The notes: generated from the sequence alone by a model not told the origin. A DNA stretch of 64,000 bases from JADMIH01 sp035274425 (GCA_035274425.1 DATEOC010000077.1:1-64000), one strand, 5' to 3'. Shown: positions 8,664 through 18,492, counted from the first letter of the stretch. Numbers and translations are program-made.

Positions 8664-9689
8664 TCACCGTACCTGCCACAGTCTGATTGGACCGTCATAT
8701 GAGCTGATAGAGACCGTCTGACCATCAGGAGCCATGGCAATATAGTCCGCGCCATTACTGAATCCATCAAACGTCCGTAGCAACTTACCGTCATCAAGGC
8801 TCCATACCCGTACCTTGCCGTCGTTGTACCCTGCTACCGCGAGCTTGCCGTCGGGGGTGAAAGCTACCTTCTCCATAAGTCCGCCCCTGGCATCCAGGGT
8901 ACGCAATGAAGTACCGTCCTTTGCGTTCCATAGCCACAGCTTATCGTCAAACGTTCCCGCGGCCACAGTTTGCCCATCTGGAGACAAACCCACCCCCAGC
9001 ACTATCTCGCTACATTGCATGGTTTGTAATAGACTCCCATCTGCGACGTTCCACACACGCACCGTTTTGTCCACCGATCCCGACACCAGGATCCGTCCAT
9101 CGGGTGAGAGCACAACCTGCGTTACCTGCCCTCCGTGTCCGACCAGGGTTCGAATAAGGCTACCGTCTCCCACGTTCCACAACAGTATAGCCCCGCTATT
9201 TTTGCCGGTGACGAGTATGTGCCCATCTGGTGAGAACACCATACTCGTGGCCGAATCGTTGAATTCCCCTATTAGAGGGCCTAACTGTGCGCCATCAGGT
9301 ACCCTCAAGAGGGCCACCCTCCCATCCAGTAACCCACCAGCAAGTGTCTTCCCGTCTGGGGAGTAGGCAAGCTCGACGTAATCCCTCTTTCGTCCCAATG
9401 TGCCGGTCAACTCCCCATCTGAAACCCGCCAAAGGCGTACTTCATCGTCAAGCGTAGCGGCGGCGAGCGTTCTCCCGTCGGGTGAGTAGGTTATATCATT
9501 TGCCTCGCGCATTGGCATGGTGCGGATGCACCCGCTTGCGTGTAGCATACTATCGAGCCAGTTACAGGGCCGCAACCCGAACCAGGTTATAACTCCCAGG
9601 CTGATAACAATCAGTCCCCCAACTACGCCTATTACCCTCAGCATCCGGCCCCTGTTGCTGGTATTCCGAGAATCGGTCTCTCCATCCAT
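8664..9689 (-). CDS. Membrane-anchored WD40-repeat protein
   Basis: 341 residues. A short cytoplasmic head is followed by one transmembrane anchor (VIGVVGGLIVISLGVITWF, about 19-37). Seven WD40-type repeats then fill the rest, each with SPDG near its start and VRLW, VRVW or LLWN at its end, consistent with one complete seven-bladed propeller. The propeller should lie outside the membrane as a binding platform. No enzyme domain is attached. GGGAGG upstream supports the ATG at 9689. The partner is unknown, and no kinase or caspase-like domain, often seen with such repeats, is encoded next to it. Confidence 0.85.
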   Translation of the reverse strand: MDGETDSRNTSNRGRMLRVIGVVGGLIVISLGVITWFGLRPCNWLDSMLHASGCIRTMPMREANDITYSPDGRTLAAATLDDEVRLWRVSDGELTGTLGRKRDYVELAYSPDGKTLAGGLLDGRVALLRVPDGAQLGPLIGEFNDSATSMVFSPDGHILVTGKNSGAILLWNVGDGSLIRTLVGHGGQVTQVVLSPDGRILVSGSVDKTVRVWNVADGSLLQTMQCSEIVLGVGLSPDGQTVAAGTFDDKLWLWNAKDGTSLRTLDARGGLMEKVAFTPDGKLAVAGYNDGKVRVWSLDDGKLLRTFDGFSNGADYIAMAPDGQTVSISSYDGPIRLWQVR

Positions 9690-9799
9690 TTGTTTGGACC
9701 CTCCCTGAACTGTTCAGACATTGATTTCCGTTGCCGCGTTATTGTAGTATAAGTTTAGCTAATTGGCGACTCGTAAATCCGAACGATCTGACTGATTGG

Positions 9800-9852
9800 T
9801 AGGGCATCAAAATGAGGTTCTGGCACAGCCAGAACCTCATTTTGATGCCCTA
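9800..9852. terminator. Perfect 24-bp hairpin terminator
   Basis: Arms of 24-25 bp (9800-9823 and 9829-9852) close on a tiny loop. The hairpin starts 20 bases past the stop of the minus-strand kelch gene. The design is like the 4116-4171 hairpin: a long perfect stem with the A/T runs inside the arms rather than after them. Confidence 0.75.
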
Positions 9853-9871
9853 TTAGTGGTCAATTAATATG

Positions 9872-11545
9872 TTACCGGCCAACCACATACAGCCACGCCT
9901 TTTTACCCGATACTATGTCGTAATCGTAGCCTCCCGTAATCAGCACTCTACCGTCTGGCAGCGCCGTGGCTGCCGTGTAGAACCTGTCGGCGTCTACCTC
10001 TCCGCTGGCGGCGGCGAACTTGCCCGCTTGTGCGTCATATATCTCGACCAGCTTCCCGCCACCCGCGACCAGGAGCCTCCCATCTTTGAGGGGCACAATC
10101 GCCTCGCGGCTCTTGAAGCGGGGGTTGAGCATACTTCCCGTGGCTGTGAACTCGCCCGTCTCTGCGTCATATATCTCCGCGCTTGAGTACCGTCCTCGCC
10201 AATCGCGGATGTCCGAGCCGCCCGCAATAAGCACTTTGCCGTTGGGCAGCATTTCCGCCGCATGCTTGTGGCGCGCCGTCGCCATGCTTCCTGTGGCTGT
10301 GAATGTGCCTTTAGCCGGGTCGTATATTTCGGCGCTTGCCAGCACTTCGGTTCGCGAGCTGCTACCCCCCGCGAGTAGCACTTTACCATCCGGCAAGAGG
10401 GTCGCCGTGTGCGCGGCTCGTGGCGTGGTCATGTTGCCTGTGAACGTAAAGGTGCCACTGGCGGGGTCGTATAGCTCGGCGCTCGCATACCAGGCGCTAT
10501 CACTCCCGCCCGTGATGAGCACTTTGCCACCCTTCAAAAGCGTAGCGGTGAAGCCCCCACGCTTCTCTTTCATGCTCCCAGTGGCGGTGAACTTGCCGGT
10601 GGCAGGGTCATATAGCTCCGCGCTGGAGAGCAACCCGGTCCCGAACCCGCCCACTATGAGCACCTTCCCATTAGCGAGCGTTACTGCCGCGTGGCAGACC
10701 CGTTTCGAGGTCATATCTCCCGCAGGTGTGAACTTGCCTGTCACTGGGTCGTACATCTCTACGCTGGAGGTTACGACGTTATCGCGCTCCATACCCCCCG
10801 CGATGAGCACCTTGCCATTTCCCAGCAGAGTTGAGGAGTGGCACGCCCTCCCAACGCTCATCTCTCCTATAAGCTTGAGGCTGCCCGCCCCGCTAGCTTG
10901 CTCCTGCACCTGCCGCAGGCGCAACGTACCCAACTGGGACAGCAGCATGTCATAAGGCAGCCTGTTCTCAGGGTGCCGTTCGAAGACCGCGCGCTCGAAG
11001 TATTGCACTCTATATGGCTTACCGTCGAGGTCAGACACTTCAGTAAACTCGTTCGATATTGGGTAGCCTTGCTGGGCCAACCCACCATTCCTCTGCCAGT
11101 AGTCGAGGAAAGTCCCCCCCAGACGCATCCCAGTTTCAGGGAAATGTACCGAGCCTGGCTCGTTGTTCGCGTCTTGGTCTGGTGCCCCCTTAGGGTATTT
11201 TTCGCTGTAGCGGAAGATGCCCAGCAGTGACAGGAGCACGTCGTATGGCTGCGCGTTCTGCGGGTGAGCTTCGAATATAGAGCGCTCAAAGTACTGCACG
11301 GTATACAGCTTGCCGTCAGTTGGAGAGATCTCCTGCCTCTCCTCGGTGATGGGGTAGCCCTGCTGCGCCAGCTCGCCGTTTGAGAGCCAGTATGTAAGGA
11401 AGCGCCCCTTCACCGTCATGCCGGTTTCAGGGAAGGTGCGGGAGTCGCCCTGCGCCATCGCGCCCTGCAATCCCTGGAGTGGCAAGGCGAATAAGCATAA
11501 CGTCATTGCTGCGAACAACCACTTTTTCCCAATTTCGTTAATCAT
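9872..11545 (-). CDS. Secreted kelch-repeat protein with two FPETG-type repeats
   Basis: 557 residues. A signal peptide (about 1-31, ending AMAQ) precedes two copies of a domain of about 85 residues, marked by FPETGM, GGLAQQGYPIS, VQYFERAVFE and PYDMLLSQLG. I know this domain as a common, functionally uncharacterised module in Chloroflexota exported proteins. From about 225 to the end there are six or seven kelch repeats (ATLLPDGKVLLAGG, SAEIYDPAKGTFTATGSM), forming a beta propeller. An AGGAG sits 13 bases before the ATG, a rather long spacing. A role in surface binding is likely, and no catalytic residues of galactose-oxidase-like kelch enzymes were recognised. Confidence 0.85.
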   Translation of the reverse strand: MINEIGKKWLFAAMTLCLFALPLQGLQGAMAQGDSRTFPETGMTVKGRFLTYWLSNGELAQQGYPITEERQEISPTDGKLYTVQYFERSIFEAHPQNAQPYDVLLSLLGIFRYSEKYPKGAPDQDANNEPGSVHFPETGMRLGGTFLDYWQRNGGLAQQGYPISNEFTEVSDLDGKPYRVQYFERAVFERHPENRLPYDMLLSQLGTLRLRQVQEQASGAGSLKLIGEMSVGRACHSSTLLGNGKVLIAGGMERDNVVTSSVEMYDPVTGKFTPAGDMTSKRVCHAAVTLANGKVLIVGGFGTGLLSSAELYDPATGKFTATGSMKEKRGGFTATLLKGGKVLITGGSDSAWYASAELYDPASGTFTFTGNMTTPRAAHTATLLPDGKVLLAGGSSSRTEVLASAEIYDPAKGTFTATGSMATARHKHAAEMLPNGKVLIAGGSDIRDWRGRYSSAEIYDAETGEFTATGSMLNPRFKSREAIVPLKDGRLLVAGGGKLVEIYDAQAGKFAAASGEVDADRFYTAATALPDGRVLITGGYDYDIVSGKKAWLYVVGR

Positions 11546-11791
11546 AGTGAACCCGATGCTCCTCTCAAGTTGTGTACCTTACATACCCCGGCACGCGGCG
11601 ACAGGTTCCATCCACACATTCATCTGCTCAAGGAGAGTCCGTTTTAGCATGTTGGCACCGAAATTGCAGCAAGCAATCAAATATGACTGTTCTTGCGGCA
11701 GCCTCTAACCCCCAGAAAGGTGTCTTCAAATAGAGCAGGTTCTGAAGATGGCACCCGACAACAAATGCTAGAAACCAGGAGGAAGTTCGCT

Positions 11792-13747
11792 ATGTCAAGA
11801 TCGATACGAAAAGTTATGCGCGTAGTCACTATGCTGGTCATCTCCAGTATGGTGCTGGCGGCCTGCGGTGAGGCCGGTACGACCCAAACAGGCAACACCC
11901 CCGGCGCCGCCAACACGCCAGGGGCCGCCAATACCCCTGCTATAAGCACTATACCAGCGAAGAACCCTGACACGTTTGTCAGGTCTACAATCGGCTCGCC
12001 TGAGACCCTCGATCCGGCGTGGGCTTACGATACCGGCAGTGGTGAGGTAATATTCAACATATACGAGACGCTGGTCTTCATGAAGCGAGAGCAGGCTAAC
12101 GAGTTCGTCCCTATGCTGGCCGAAAAGTGGGATATTACCAACGACGGTAAGACCTATACCTTCACCATCCGCAAGGGTGTCAAGTTCCATAATGGGCAGG
12201 AGATGACGCCGGAGGATGTGGCGTACAGCTTCTGGCGAGGCTTGATCCAGGACCGCGCGGGCGGCCCGCAGTGGATGCTGCTTCAACCCTTCTTTGGACT
12301 GGAAGTACAGACCTTCAAGGATAACGTAGTCAAGGACAACGGTGGGAATTTCGCGGCAGCGTGCGAGGCGGTAAAGAAAGCCGTCACCTTTGACAACAGC
12401 GCCGGCACCGTGACTATGAATCTCAAACAGGCCTTTGGGCCGTTCCTCCAAGTGCTTACAGGCACCTGGGCGGCCGTCGTCAATAAGGCCTGGGTCGCGG
12501 AAGTGAAGGGATGGGATGGCGACTGCGCGAACGCCGAGAAGTTCACTGATCCCACGGCGGAAACTGATGAGCTTTTCAAGCAGACCAACGGCACAGGCCC
12601 CTACAAGCTTGACCGGTGGACGCCGGGCGAAGAAGTCGCTCTCGTTCGCAATGACGATTACTGGGTGAAGACCCCCCTGTGGGAGGGTGGCCCAACCGGT
12701 CCTGCCAGGGTGAAGAATGTGCTTATCAAGGACATCGAAGAGTGGGGCACGCGCTTCGCCAGCTTCCAGGCGGGCGACGCCGACATCACCCACGTAGACC
12801 GCCAATATACAACCCAGGTAGACCCCCTTCTGCGGGAAACGTGTGAGTTTGGTAAGGACTGCGCCGTCACTAAGGCTGATGGCACATTGCGAGTCTTCAA
12901 GAACCTGCCTACCGTCTCCAGCGTCGCCACTATGTTCAATCAGAAGGTAAACACCTCCGGCGGCACCTCAAGGATAGGCTCTGGGCAGCTAGACGGCAAG
13001 GGCATCCCTCCCGACTTCTTCTCAGACATCCACATTCGCAAGGCCTTCAACTATGCCTTCGATTGGAAGGTCTTCATCGATCAGATTTACAAGAATGAAG
13101 CCGAGCAGCTGGTAGGCCCGATTATCAACGGAGTGCTGGGATACAACGGCAGCCAGGCGAAATACTCCTTCGACATGGAGAAGGCCACCGAAGAATTCAA
13201 GGCTTCTACAATCAAGTCCACCGACGGTAAGTCGGTCTGGGACACGGGATTCTCGCTCCAATACGTCTACAACGCGGGCAACGACCAGCGCAAGACTGCG
13301 GGAGAGATCCTGAAGGCTAACCTTGCTAAGATCAACCCGAAGTTCCAGCTTGAAGTAGTGGAAGAACCGTTTGCGGCCTTCCTCAAGGAGACCCAGACCG
13401 GCACGCTTGGGATCTTCACACTTGGCTGGCAGGAAGACTATCACGACCCGCACAACTGGGTCTTCGCATACCTCTCCAGTGGTGGGGCGTATGGTGGCAC
13501 TCTGAACTTTGCCGAGGACGTTAAGACCAAGCTCGATAAATTGATTGTCGATGCTGTGTCGAGCACGGATAAAGACACCCGCACCAAGCTCTACGGCGAG
13601 ATACAAAGTATCGCCTACGATAACGCACTGAACATCTGGCTGGTGCAGCCCCTGGACCGGCACTACGAGCAGGCATGGGTACAAGGCTGGTATCACAACC
13701 CGATCTACCCTGGCATCTACTTCTACGCTCTGTCCAAGGGCCAGTAA
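11792..13747 (+). CDS. ABC-transporter substrate-binding lipoprotein, oligopeptide/dipeptide type (SBP_bac_5)
   Basis: 651 residues. The signal segment RVVTMLVISSMVLAAC makes Cys25 the lipidated residue. A Thr/Pro/Ala linker (about 28-55) leads into a full family 5 solute-binding protein (WDITNDGKTYTFTIRKGVKFHNG; DVAYSFWRGL; NGTGPYKLDRW). The ATG at 11792 has AGGAGGA about nine bases upstream; an upstream in-frame start at 11693 lacks one. It is the first gene of an importer operon with the two permeases that follow. The cargo is probably a peptide or another large organic solute. The family cannot be narrowed further by eye. Confidence 0.9.
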   Translation: MSRSIRKVMRVVTMLVISSMVLAACGEAGTTQTGNTPGAANTPGAANTPAISTIPAKNPDTFVRSTIGSPETLDPAWAYDTGSGEVIFNIYETLVFMKREQANEFVPMLAEKWDITNDGKTYTFTIRKGVKFHNGQEMTPEDVAYSFWRGLIQDRAGGPQWMLLQPFFGLEVQTFKDNVVKDNGGNFAAACEAVKKAVTFDNSAGTVTMNLKQAFGPFLQVLTGTWAAVVNKAWVAEVKGWDGDCANAEKFTDPTAETDELFKQTNGTGPYKLDRWTPGEEVALVRNDDYWVKTPLWEGGPTGPARVKNVLIKDIEEWGTRFASFQAGDADITHVDRQYTTQVDPLLRETCEFGKDCAVTKADGTLRVFKNLPTVSSVATMFNQKVNTSGGTSRIGSGQLDGKGIPPDFFSDIHIRKAFNYAFDWKVFIDQIYKNEAEQLVGPIINGVLGYNGSQAKYSFDMEKATEEFKASTIKSTDGKSVWDTGFSLQYVYNAGNDQRKTAGEILKANLAKINPKFQLEVVEEPFAAFLKETQTGTLGIFTLGWQEDYHDPHNWVFAYLSSGGAYGGTLNFAEDVKTKLDKLIVDAVSSTDKDTRTKLYGEIQSIAYDNALNIWLVQPLDRHYEQAWVQGWYHNPIYPGIYFYALSKGQ

Positions 13748-13756
13748 TCCATAATA

Positions 13757-13794
13757 ATAGCAGATGGTAGCTGTTGCCAGCTACCATCTGCTAT
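13757..13794 (+). terminator. Intercistronic 17-bp hairpin after the binding-protein gene
   Basis: Perfect arms 13757-13773 and 13778-13794 with a 4-base loop, ten bases after the binding-protein stop and 22 before the first permease start. There is no U-tract. The position is the usual one for a stem that protects the upstream message and lowers permease expression relative to the binding protein. Confidence 0.7.
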
Positions 13795-13815
13795 CCGTAC
13801 CCTACGGAGGCGCAC

Positions 13816-14844
13816 ATGTTACGGTACATCCTCCGGCGGATCCTAATCCTCCCCTTCACCCTCTTCGGGCTGAGCATACTGATATTCGGGCTGCTCCAGC
13901 TGCTCGATCCCATCGAGCGCGCTTCCCTCTATATCACCAGCCCCCCCAGGACGGCTTCTGCGATGCAGGATATAATAGCGAGATATAATTTAGACGCGCC
14001 TTTCTATGTCCAGTATTGGGACTGGATATCCAAAGTCGTGCGTTTAGACCTGGGCTGGTCTAAGAGTGCGGGCACGCCCGTCCTTGAGGCAGTAGGCAGG
14101 TTCTTCCCGGCAACGTTCGAGCTGGCGCTCTGGAGCTTCGTGCCGATCATGACTCTCGGTGTAACCCTCGGTGTGAAGGCGGCGGTCAGGCAGAATCGCC
14201 TGGCTGACCAGCTTGCGAGGCTATTCAGCATCGTAGGCTACGCGTTTCCTTCATTCCTCTTCGGCCTGCTCCTACTCCTCATCTTCTACGCCAACTTACA
14301 GTGGTTCCCACCAGGGAGGCTCTCCGACTGGGCTACCGCTGCCATCAATAGCGGGGGTTACAATACGATCACCGGCATGAACACCATCGACTCGCTCATC
14401 AACGGGCGGCTCGATATATTCCTCGACGCCCTACGCCACCTGTTACTACCTGCTGCCACACTTTCCTATGTGAACATCGCCCTGGTGTTGCGCGTTACGC
14501 GCTCCTCTATGCTCGATGTGTTGCGCGCGGAGTACGTCACCGTAGCCCGCTCCAAAGGGCTGCCCGAGGAGCACGTGATTCGCCGCCATGCGCGCCCCAA
14601 TGCTATGATCCCGGTCGCTACCATAGGTGGTTTGCTCTTCGCAGGCCTCCTTAACGGCGCGGTCCTTTCCGAGACCGTCTTCAATTACCGGGGCATAGGG
14701 TGGTGGGCCGCTAACGCCGCGGGTAGCCTGGATGCAATATCCGTATTGGGGGTTACGCTCCTCGGAGGTACTCTCCTTATCGTAGCGAACCTGGGGGTAG
14801 ATATATTGTACGCGGTGCTGGACCCGCGCATAAGGCTAGAATAG
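13816..14844 (+). CDS. ABC-transporter permease, DppB/OppB type
   Basis: 342 residues with six predicted membrane spans, starting with LRYILRRILILPFTLFGLSI. The cytoplasmic EAA-type loop (EYVTVARSKGLPEEHVIRRH) that contacts the ATPase is intact. GGAGG at 13806-13810 sets the start at 13816; the reading frame is open further upstream, but only through the hairpin. The next permease begins nine bases after the stop. It forms the membrane channel with the DppC-like partner. No ATPase gene follows, so the pair must borrow one encoded elsewhere. Confidence 0.9.
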   Translation: MLRYILRRILILPFTLFGLSILIFGLLQLLDPIERASLYITSPPRTASAMQDIIARYNLDAPFYVQYWDWISKVVRLDLGWSKSAGTPVLEAVGRFFPATFELALWSFVPIMTLGVTLGVKAAVRQNRLADQLARLFSIVGYAFPSFLFGLLLLLIFYANLQWFPPGRLSDWATAAINSGGYNTITGMNTIDSLINGRLDIFLDALRHLLLPAATLSYVNIALVLRVTRSSMLDVLRAEYVTVARSKGLPEEHVIRRHARPNAMIPVATIGGLLFAGLLNGAVLSETVFNYRGIGWWAANAAGSLDAISVLGVTLLGGTLLIVANLGVDILYAVLDPRIRLE

Positions 14845-14853
14845 GAGATTGTA

Positions 14854-15822
14854 ATGGCAAGCACTACGCCACGAGCCATCACCGCACCCGCACAGCCACG
14901 ATACGTTCCGGACGAGCTTCCTGCCGTTGCTAAGAGGCGACTCCCTGCCTGGGCCAGGTCGCTCCTACGTAATCCTTTATCGGTGGCGGGTTTAATTATC
15001 TTGCTCATCTTTGCAATCATAGCCTTGCTCGCCCCTGTGATTGCTCCTCCTCCGGCCGGGTCCGTAGACCCATATATAATCCCACGGGACGGCTTTCTGG
15101 CGGAGCCTCAGCCCCCTAGCGCCGCACATCCCTTCGGCACCAGCCAGGGGCAATACGACATCTTTTACGGTGTCATTTGGGGGACTCGCACCGCTTTCAA
15201 AGTCGGTATCATCATTACGGCGCTGACCGTGATCATCGGTGGGCTAATAGGCGCTGTATCAGGCTTCATCGGGGGTTGGGTAGATGAGGTAATCCAGCGC
15301 TTCGTGGAAATAGTCATGGCCTTCCCCTTCCTGCTCGCGGCCATAACACTGGCTACGGTGCTCGCGCCTAAGATACAGGACCGGCTCCTATCGGCGGGGA
15401 TCGCGCTCGTAGCCTTCTCCTGGCCCACTTACGCGCGCCTGATACGTGGTGACGTGCTGGCAATCAAGGACAGGGAGTACGTGATGGCGGCGCGCGTCCT
15501 GGGGGCATCGGGTTGGCGTATCCTCATGCGTCATGTTGTCCCCAACTCAATGTTTACCCTACTGGTGGTGGCATCGCTCGACATCGGCGCTTACGTGCTC
15601 TCCTTCGCCGCTCTCAGCTTCCTCCAGCTAGGTCCGCCACAGGGTTACGCCGACTGGGGCCAGCTCATCAGCTTCGCCCGCAACTGGATACCGAGCCTCA
15701 GTGATTACTGGTACATCGTAGTCTTCCCGGGAGCTGCCCTCCTCCTCTTCGTGCTCGGCTGGAACCTCCTGGGTGACGCCTTCCGCGACGCCCTCGACCC
15801 CAAGATGAGGGGGAATGGGTAG
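14854..15822 (+). CDS. ABC-transporter permease, DppC/OppC type
   Basis: 322 residues. A long N-terminal cytoplasmic segment with the typical first span (LSVAGLIILLIFAIIALLAPVIAPP) precedes a large external loop containing AHPFGTSQGQYDIFYGVIWGTR, usual for the C-type subunit. The EAA loop (EYVMAARVLGASGWRILMRH) is intact. GGAG upstream supports the ATG. It is the last gene of the three-gene importer operon. A heptad-repeat spacer and a convergent regulator gene follow, with no ATPase. Confidence 0.9.
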   Translation: MASTTPRAITAPAQPRYVPDELPAVAKRRLPAWARSLLRNPLSVAGLIILLIFAIIALLAPVIAPPPAGSVDPYIIPRDGFLAEPQPPSAAHPFGTSQGQYDIFYGVIWGTRTAFKVGIIITALTVIIGGLIGAVSGFIGGWVDEVIQRFVEIVMAFPFLLAAITLATVLAPKIQDRLLSAGIALVAFSWPTYARLIRGDVLAIKDREYVMAARVLGASGWRILMRHVVPNSMFTLLVVASLDIGAYVLSFAALSFLQLGPPQGYADWGQLISFARNWIPSLSDYWYIVVFPGAALLLFVLGWNLLGDAFRDALDPKMRGNG

Positions 15823-15827
15823 TCGGG

Positions 15828-15985
15828 ACGACGGACGACGGACGACGGACGACGGACGACGGACGACAGAAAGCAGTAGGCAGACGATAATCTAAACACA
15901 GAACCATTAATAATCTCTGTGCGCCCTCTGTGTCTTTGCGTCTCTGTGTTTAGAATGTCGTCCGTCGTCTATCGTCTATCGTCCT
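15828..15985. repeat. Heptad arrays (GGACGAC) flanking a CTCTGTG-rich spacer
   Basis: Five or more GGACGAC units (15828-15868) lie directly after the permease stop. The complementary GTCGTCC-type units recur at 15957-15985, directly before the stop of the convergent regulator gene. Between them, 15913-15952 repeats CTCTGTG and its variants. The two arrays can pair, giving one large hairpin between converging genes. Confidence 0.8.
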
Positions 15986-15988
15986 TCA

Positions 15989-18433
15989 TCACCCCTCACT
16001 GAGCGCGAATGCGACTGCATCTTTCTCCGACATAGCCCGCCCCCTCGACCACACGCTCATCCACTGGGTCTCATCGATCAAGGCTTTCGAGGCTGCCAGG
16101 ATAGCCTCGTGCTCCGGCCTATCGACGCGCAGGATGAGCGCTCCATTTCCTTTTTCTGCCAGCGCATCGAGCGCACCGAATAGCGTTGCTGCCCGCTCTG
16201 CGGTCCCTTCCTGCACTGCTAGACAGCCGAGACCCAACAGGTTTAGCCCTGTCATATAGTGGCTATGTATCTTCCGTGATGCTTCCAGCGAAAGCCCATA
16301 TAAATAGAGCGCCTCTTTATAGTTACCCTGGCACCTGGCGATGTCCCCCTGGCAATTACGCACTATAGAGGAGATGTACCCGTTGTTGTCAATATCCTCG
16401 ACCAGCTTCAGGCACTCATTGCACACTGCTGCCGACTGCTCATACGCGCCTTGCCGACGCAAGACGTGGGCGATACCGCTGAGTACCAGCGCCTCATTCC
16501 AGGTATGATTCATCCTGCGAAACAGGGATGCGCTTTCCTGATAAAGGCGTAAGGCGTCTTCAAGGGTGCCTAACTGCATAGTATTTCCTGCCAGATTGTT
16601 TAGTACGCGAGCCAGCCCGTCCATGTCGCCTAGCTCTCTCCACAACAGCAGCGCCTCTTCAAGCAACGCTTTGGCTCGCTCGAAGTGTCCTGTATAAGTG
16701 TTAGCCTGAGAAAGGCGGTGCAACGAGACGGCCAGGCTCCTCACATCCCCTTCCTCCCGCGCCAGTTCAACGCTGCTGTTCGCCCACGCAGTTGCCCGCG
16801 CATACTCGTTGCGAGCCATTGCCAGCCACGCCGCGGCGTTCAGTGCCGCGATCAAAAGTGTTGTTGGAACAGGTATCTCTTGTGCTTTGAGTATGGCTGC
16901 ATCGAGCCACCGCAACCCCTCCTCCAGGTGCCCATAGACGTACCAGAAATGATGCAGCGCACAAGCGGTACGCATCCCCGTCTCTACTTCACCATGCTCC
17001 AGCGTCCATGCCAGAGCCGCTCGCAAGTTATCATGTTCTCTTTCCAGTATCGCTAACCAGCGCTTCTGGTTCACGCCCGCAATCTGCTGTTCTGCGGCAC
17101 GTGCCAGCGCCAGGTAATATTCGGCGTGCCACTCCCTCACCCTGGCGGCTTCGCCACTCTCCTGGAGGCGCTCGGCTGCGTACTCTAGGACCGTCTCTAG
17201 CATAGTGTATCGCGGCTCTTCGTCTTCACTCTTCGCATCGTGCCGCTTGAGAAGGCTTTTGTCTAACAGGGAGAGGAGTCCTTCCATAACGTCAATGCCG
17301 AGGTCATTGCGTGCGTTGCAGATCGACTCGACAGCCTGGGGCGTGCAACCCCCTATGAACACTCCCAACCTTCTGAATAGACTTTGCTCGGCAGGGGTCA
17401 ATAAGTCGTAGCTCCAGCCTATCGCGGAACGGAGCGTCTTGTGGCGCTCCGGCAGATCGCGCTGCCCTCCTACCAGCAGAGGTAGCGCCACGCTCACAGC
17501 ATCAGCGCTACGCCGTTCCAACTGGGTAAGCAACGCCCTTGGTGATAAGAGCCTTACCCGCGCAGCAATAAGCTCGATAGAGAGGGGGACACCCTCCATA
17601 CGGGCGCAAATCGATGCCACCGATGCCTCATTCTCCTTCGTCAGGGCGAAATCAGCTTCAACTTCCCGTGCGCGCTCTACGAAAAGCTGGAGCGAAGAAT
17701 CGTCGTCGAGCGACGGCACCGCGAACTGGCGCTCTCCGCGCACGTGCAGGGCTTCCCGGCTGGTCACCAGCATCCTGACCTGGGGACACCCCCACAATAG
17801 CTCGACCACTGACTGTGTCGCTGCCACAACCTGCTCGAAGTTGTCGAGCACGAGCAGCACCTTCTGCTCTCGCAGATGCTCTTTGAGGGTGAGGGACATA
17901 GGCTCGGTCCCTTTGTCGCGGAGGCTGAGCGCCCCCGCTATCGTCCTCACCACGAGGGCGGGGTCACGCACCGGCGCGAGCGTCACCAGGAAAACACCGT
18001 CACTGAAGTTAGAGAGGAGATTTGACGCGGCCTGCAAAGCCAAACGAGTCTTACCGACGCCAGGCGGGCCGGTGAGCGTAACGAGGCGTACGTCGTCGCA
18101 CCTCAGCAACGACGTGATCTTTTCCAAAGCATCGTCTCGCCCGATGAGTGGAGTGAGATAAGCTGGTAGATTGGTCGGTGTGGCGTCTTGTTCGTTACCA
18201 TCGTCAAGGCTGCCCTTAGCCACACGCAAGAAGCGGGCACGCTCCTTTGGTGAGATTTGGAGCGCATCCACGAGCAGTTCCGCCACCTGTTGTGAGGGGT
18301 GACGCTGACCACCCTCCAACTTCTCCACCGCCGAGGCAGAGAGACCGGTCCGCGCTGCAAGCTGGGCCTGCGTAAGTCGTAAAGCCTTGCGCCTCTCGCG
18401 GAGCCATTGCGAGAAGAGATGAGGCTTGGTCAT
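15989..18433 (-). CDS. XRE-type regulator with NB-ARC-like ATPase and TPR repeats
   Basis: 814 residues from the ATG at 18433, chosen because AGAGG lies six bases upstream; an earlier ATG at 18472 lacks a site. The N-terminal helix-turn-helix (about 5-60; LRLTQAQLAARTGLSASAVE) is of the Cro/XRE type. A signal-transduction ATPase domain follows, with P-loop GPPGVGKT at 122-129 and Walker B LLVLDNFE at 193-200. The C-terminal half is TPR-like helical repeats (about 480-780). This architecture is known from AfsR/SARP-like and tetratricopeptide regulators that switch on ligand or nucleotide binding. The target is not evident; an operator-like palindrome lies before the gene. Confidence 0.85.
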   Translation of the reverse strand: MTKPHLFSQWLRERRKALRLTQAQLAARTGLSASAVEKLEGGQRHPSQQVAELLVDALQISPKERARFLRVAKGSLDDGNEQDATPTNLPAYLTPLIGRDDALEKITSLLRCDDVRLVTLTGPPGVGKTRLALQAASNLLSNFSDGVFLVTLAPVRDPALVVRTIAGALSLRDKGTEPMSLTLKEHLREQKVLLVLDNFEQVVAATQSVVELLWGCPQVRMLVTSREALHVRGERQFAVPSLDDDSSLQLFVERAREVEADFALTKENEASVASICARMEGVPLSIELIAARVRLLSPRALLTQLERRSADAVSVALPLLVGGQRDLPERHKTLRSAIGWSYDLLTPAEQSLFRRLGVFIGGCTPQAVESICNARNDLGIDVMEGLLSLLDKSLLKRHDAKSEDEEPRYTMLETVLEYAAERLQESGEAARVREWHAEYYLALARAAEQQIAGVNQKRWLAILEREHDNLRAALAWTLEHGEVETGMRTACALHHFWYVYGHLEEGLRWLDAAILKAQEIPVPTTLLIAALNAAAWLAMARNEYARATAWANSSVELAREEGDVRSLAVSLHRLSQANTYTGHFERAKALLEEALLLWRELGDMDGLARVLNNLAGNTMQLGTLEDALRLYQESASLFRRMNHTWNEALVLSGIAHVLRRQGAYEQSAAVCNECLKLVEDIDNNGYISSIVRNCQGDIARCQGNYKEALYLYGLSLEASRKIHSHYMTGLNLLGLGCLAVQEGTAERAATLFGALDALAEKGNGALILRVDRPEHEAILAASKALIDETQWMSVWSRGRAMSEKDAVAFALSEG

Positions 18434-18465
18434 AAGATGCCTCTTCTGCACACCATTCGCCATCT

Positions 18466-18492
18466 CACACAATTTGTGTGGATTCTTGTGTG
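18466..18492. promoter_or_regulatory. CACACAA/TTGTGTG palindrome, likely operator
   Basis: CACACAA and TTGTGTG arms flank one base (18466-18480), and a third TTGTGTG half-site follows at 18485-18491, in the start region of the XRE/NB-ARC gene. XRE proteins commonly bind such short palindromes near their own promoters, so autoregulation is a fair guess. Confidence 0.45.

Noticed and set aside
15828..15985. Possible CRISPR-like array
   Set aside because: The repeat period is 7 bases with no spacers and no cas genes nearby.
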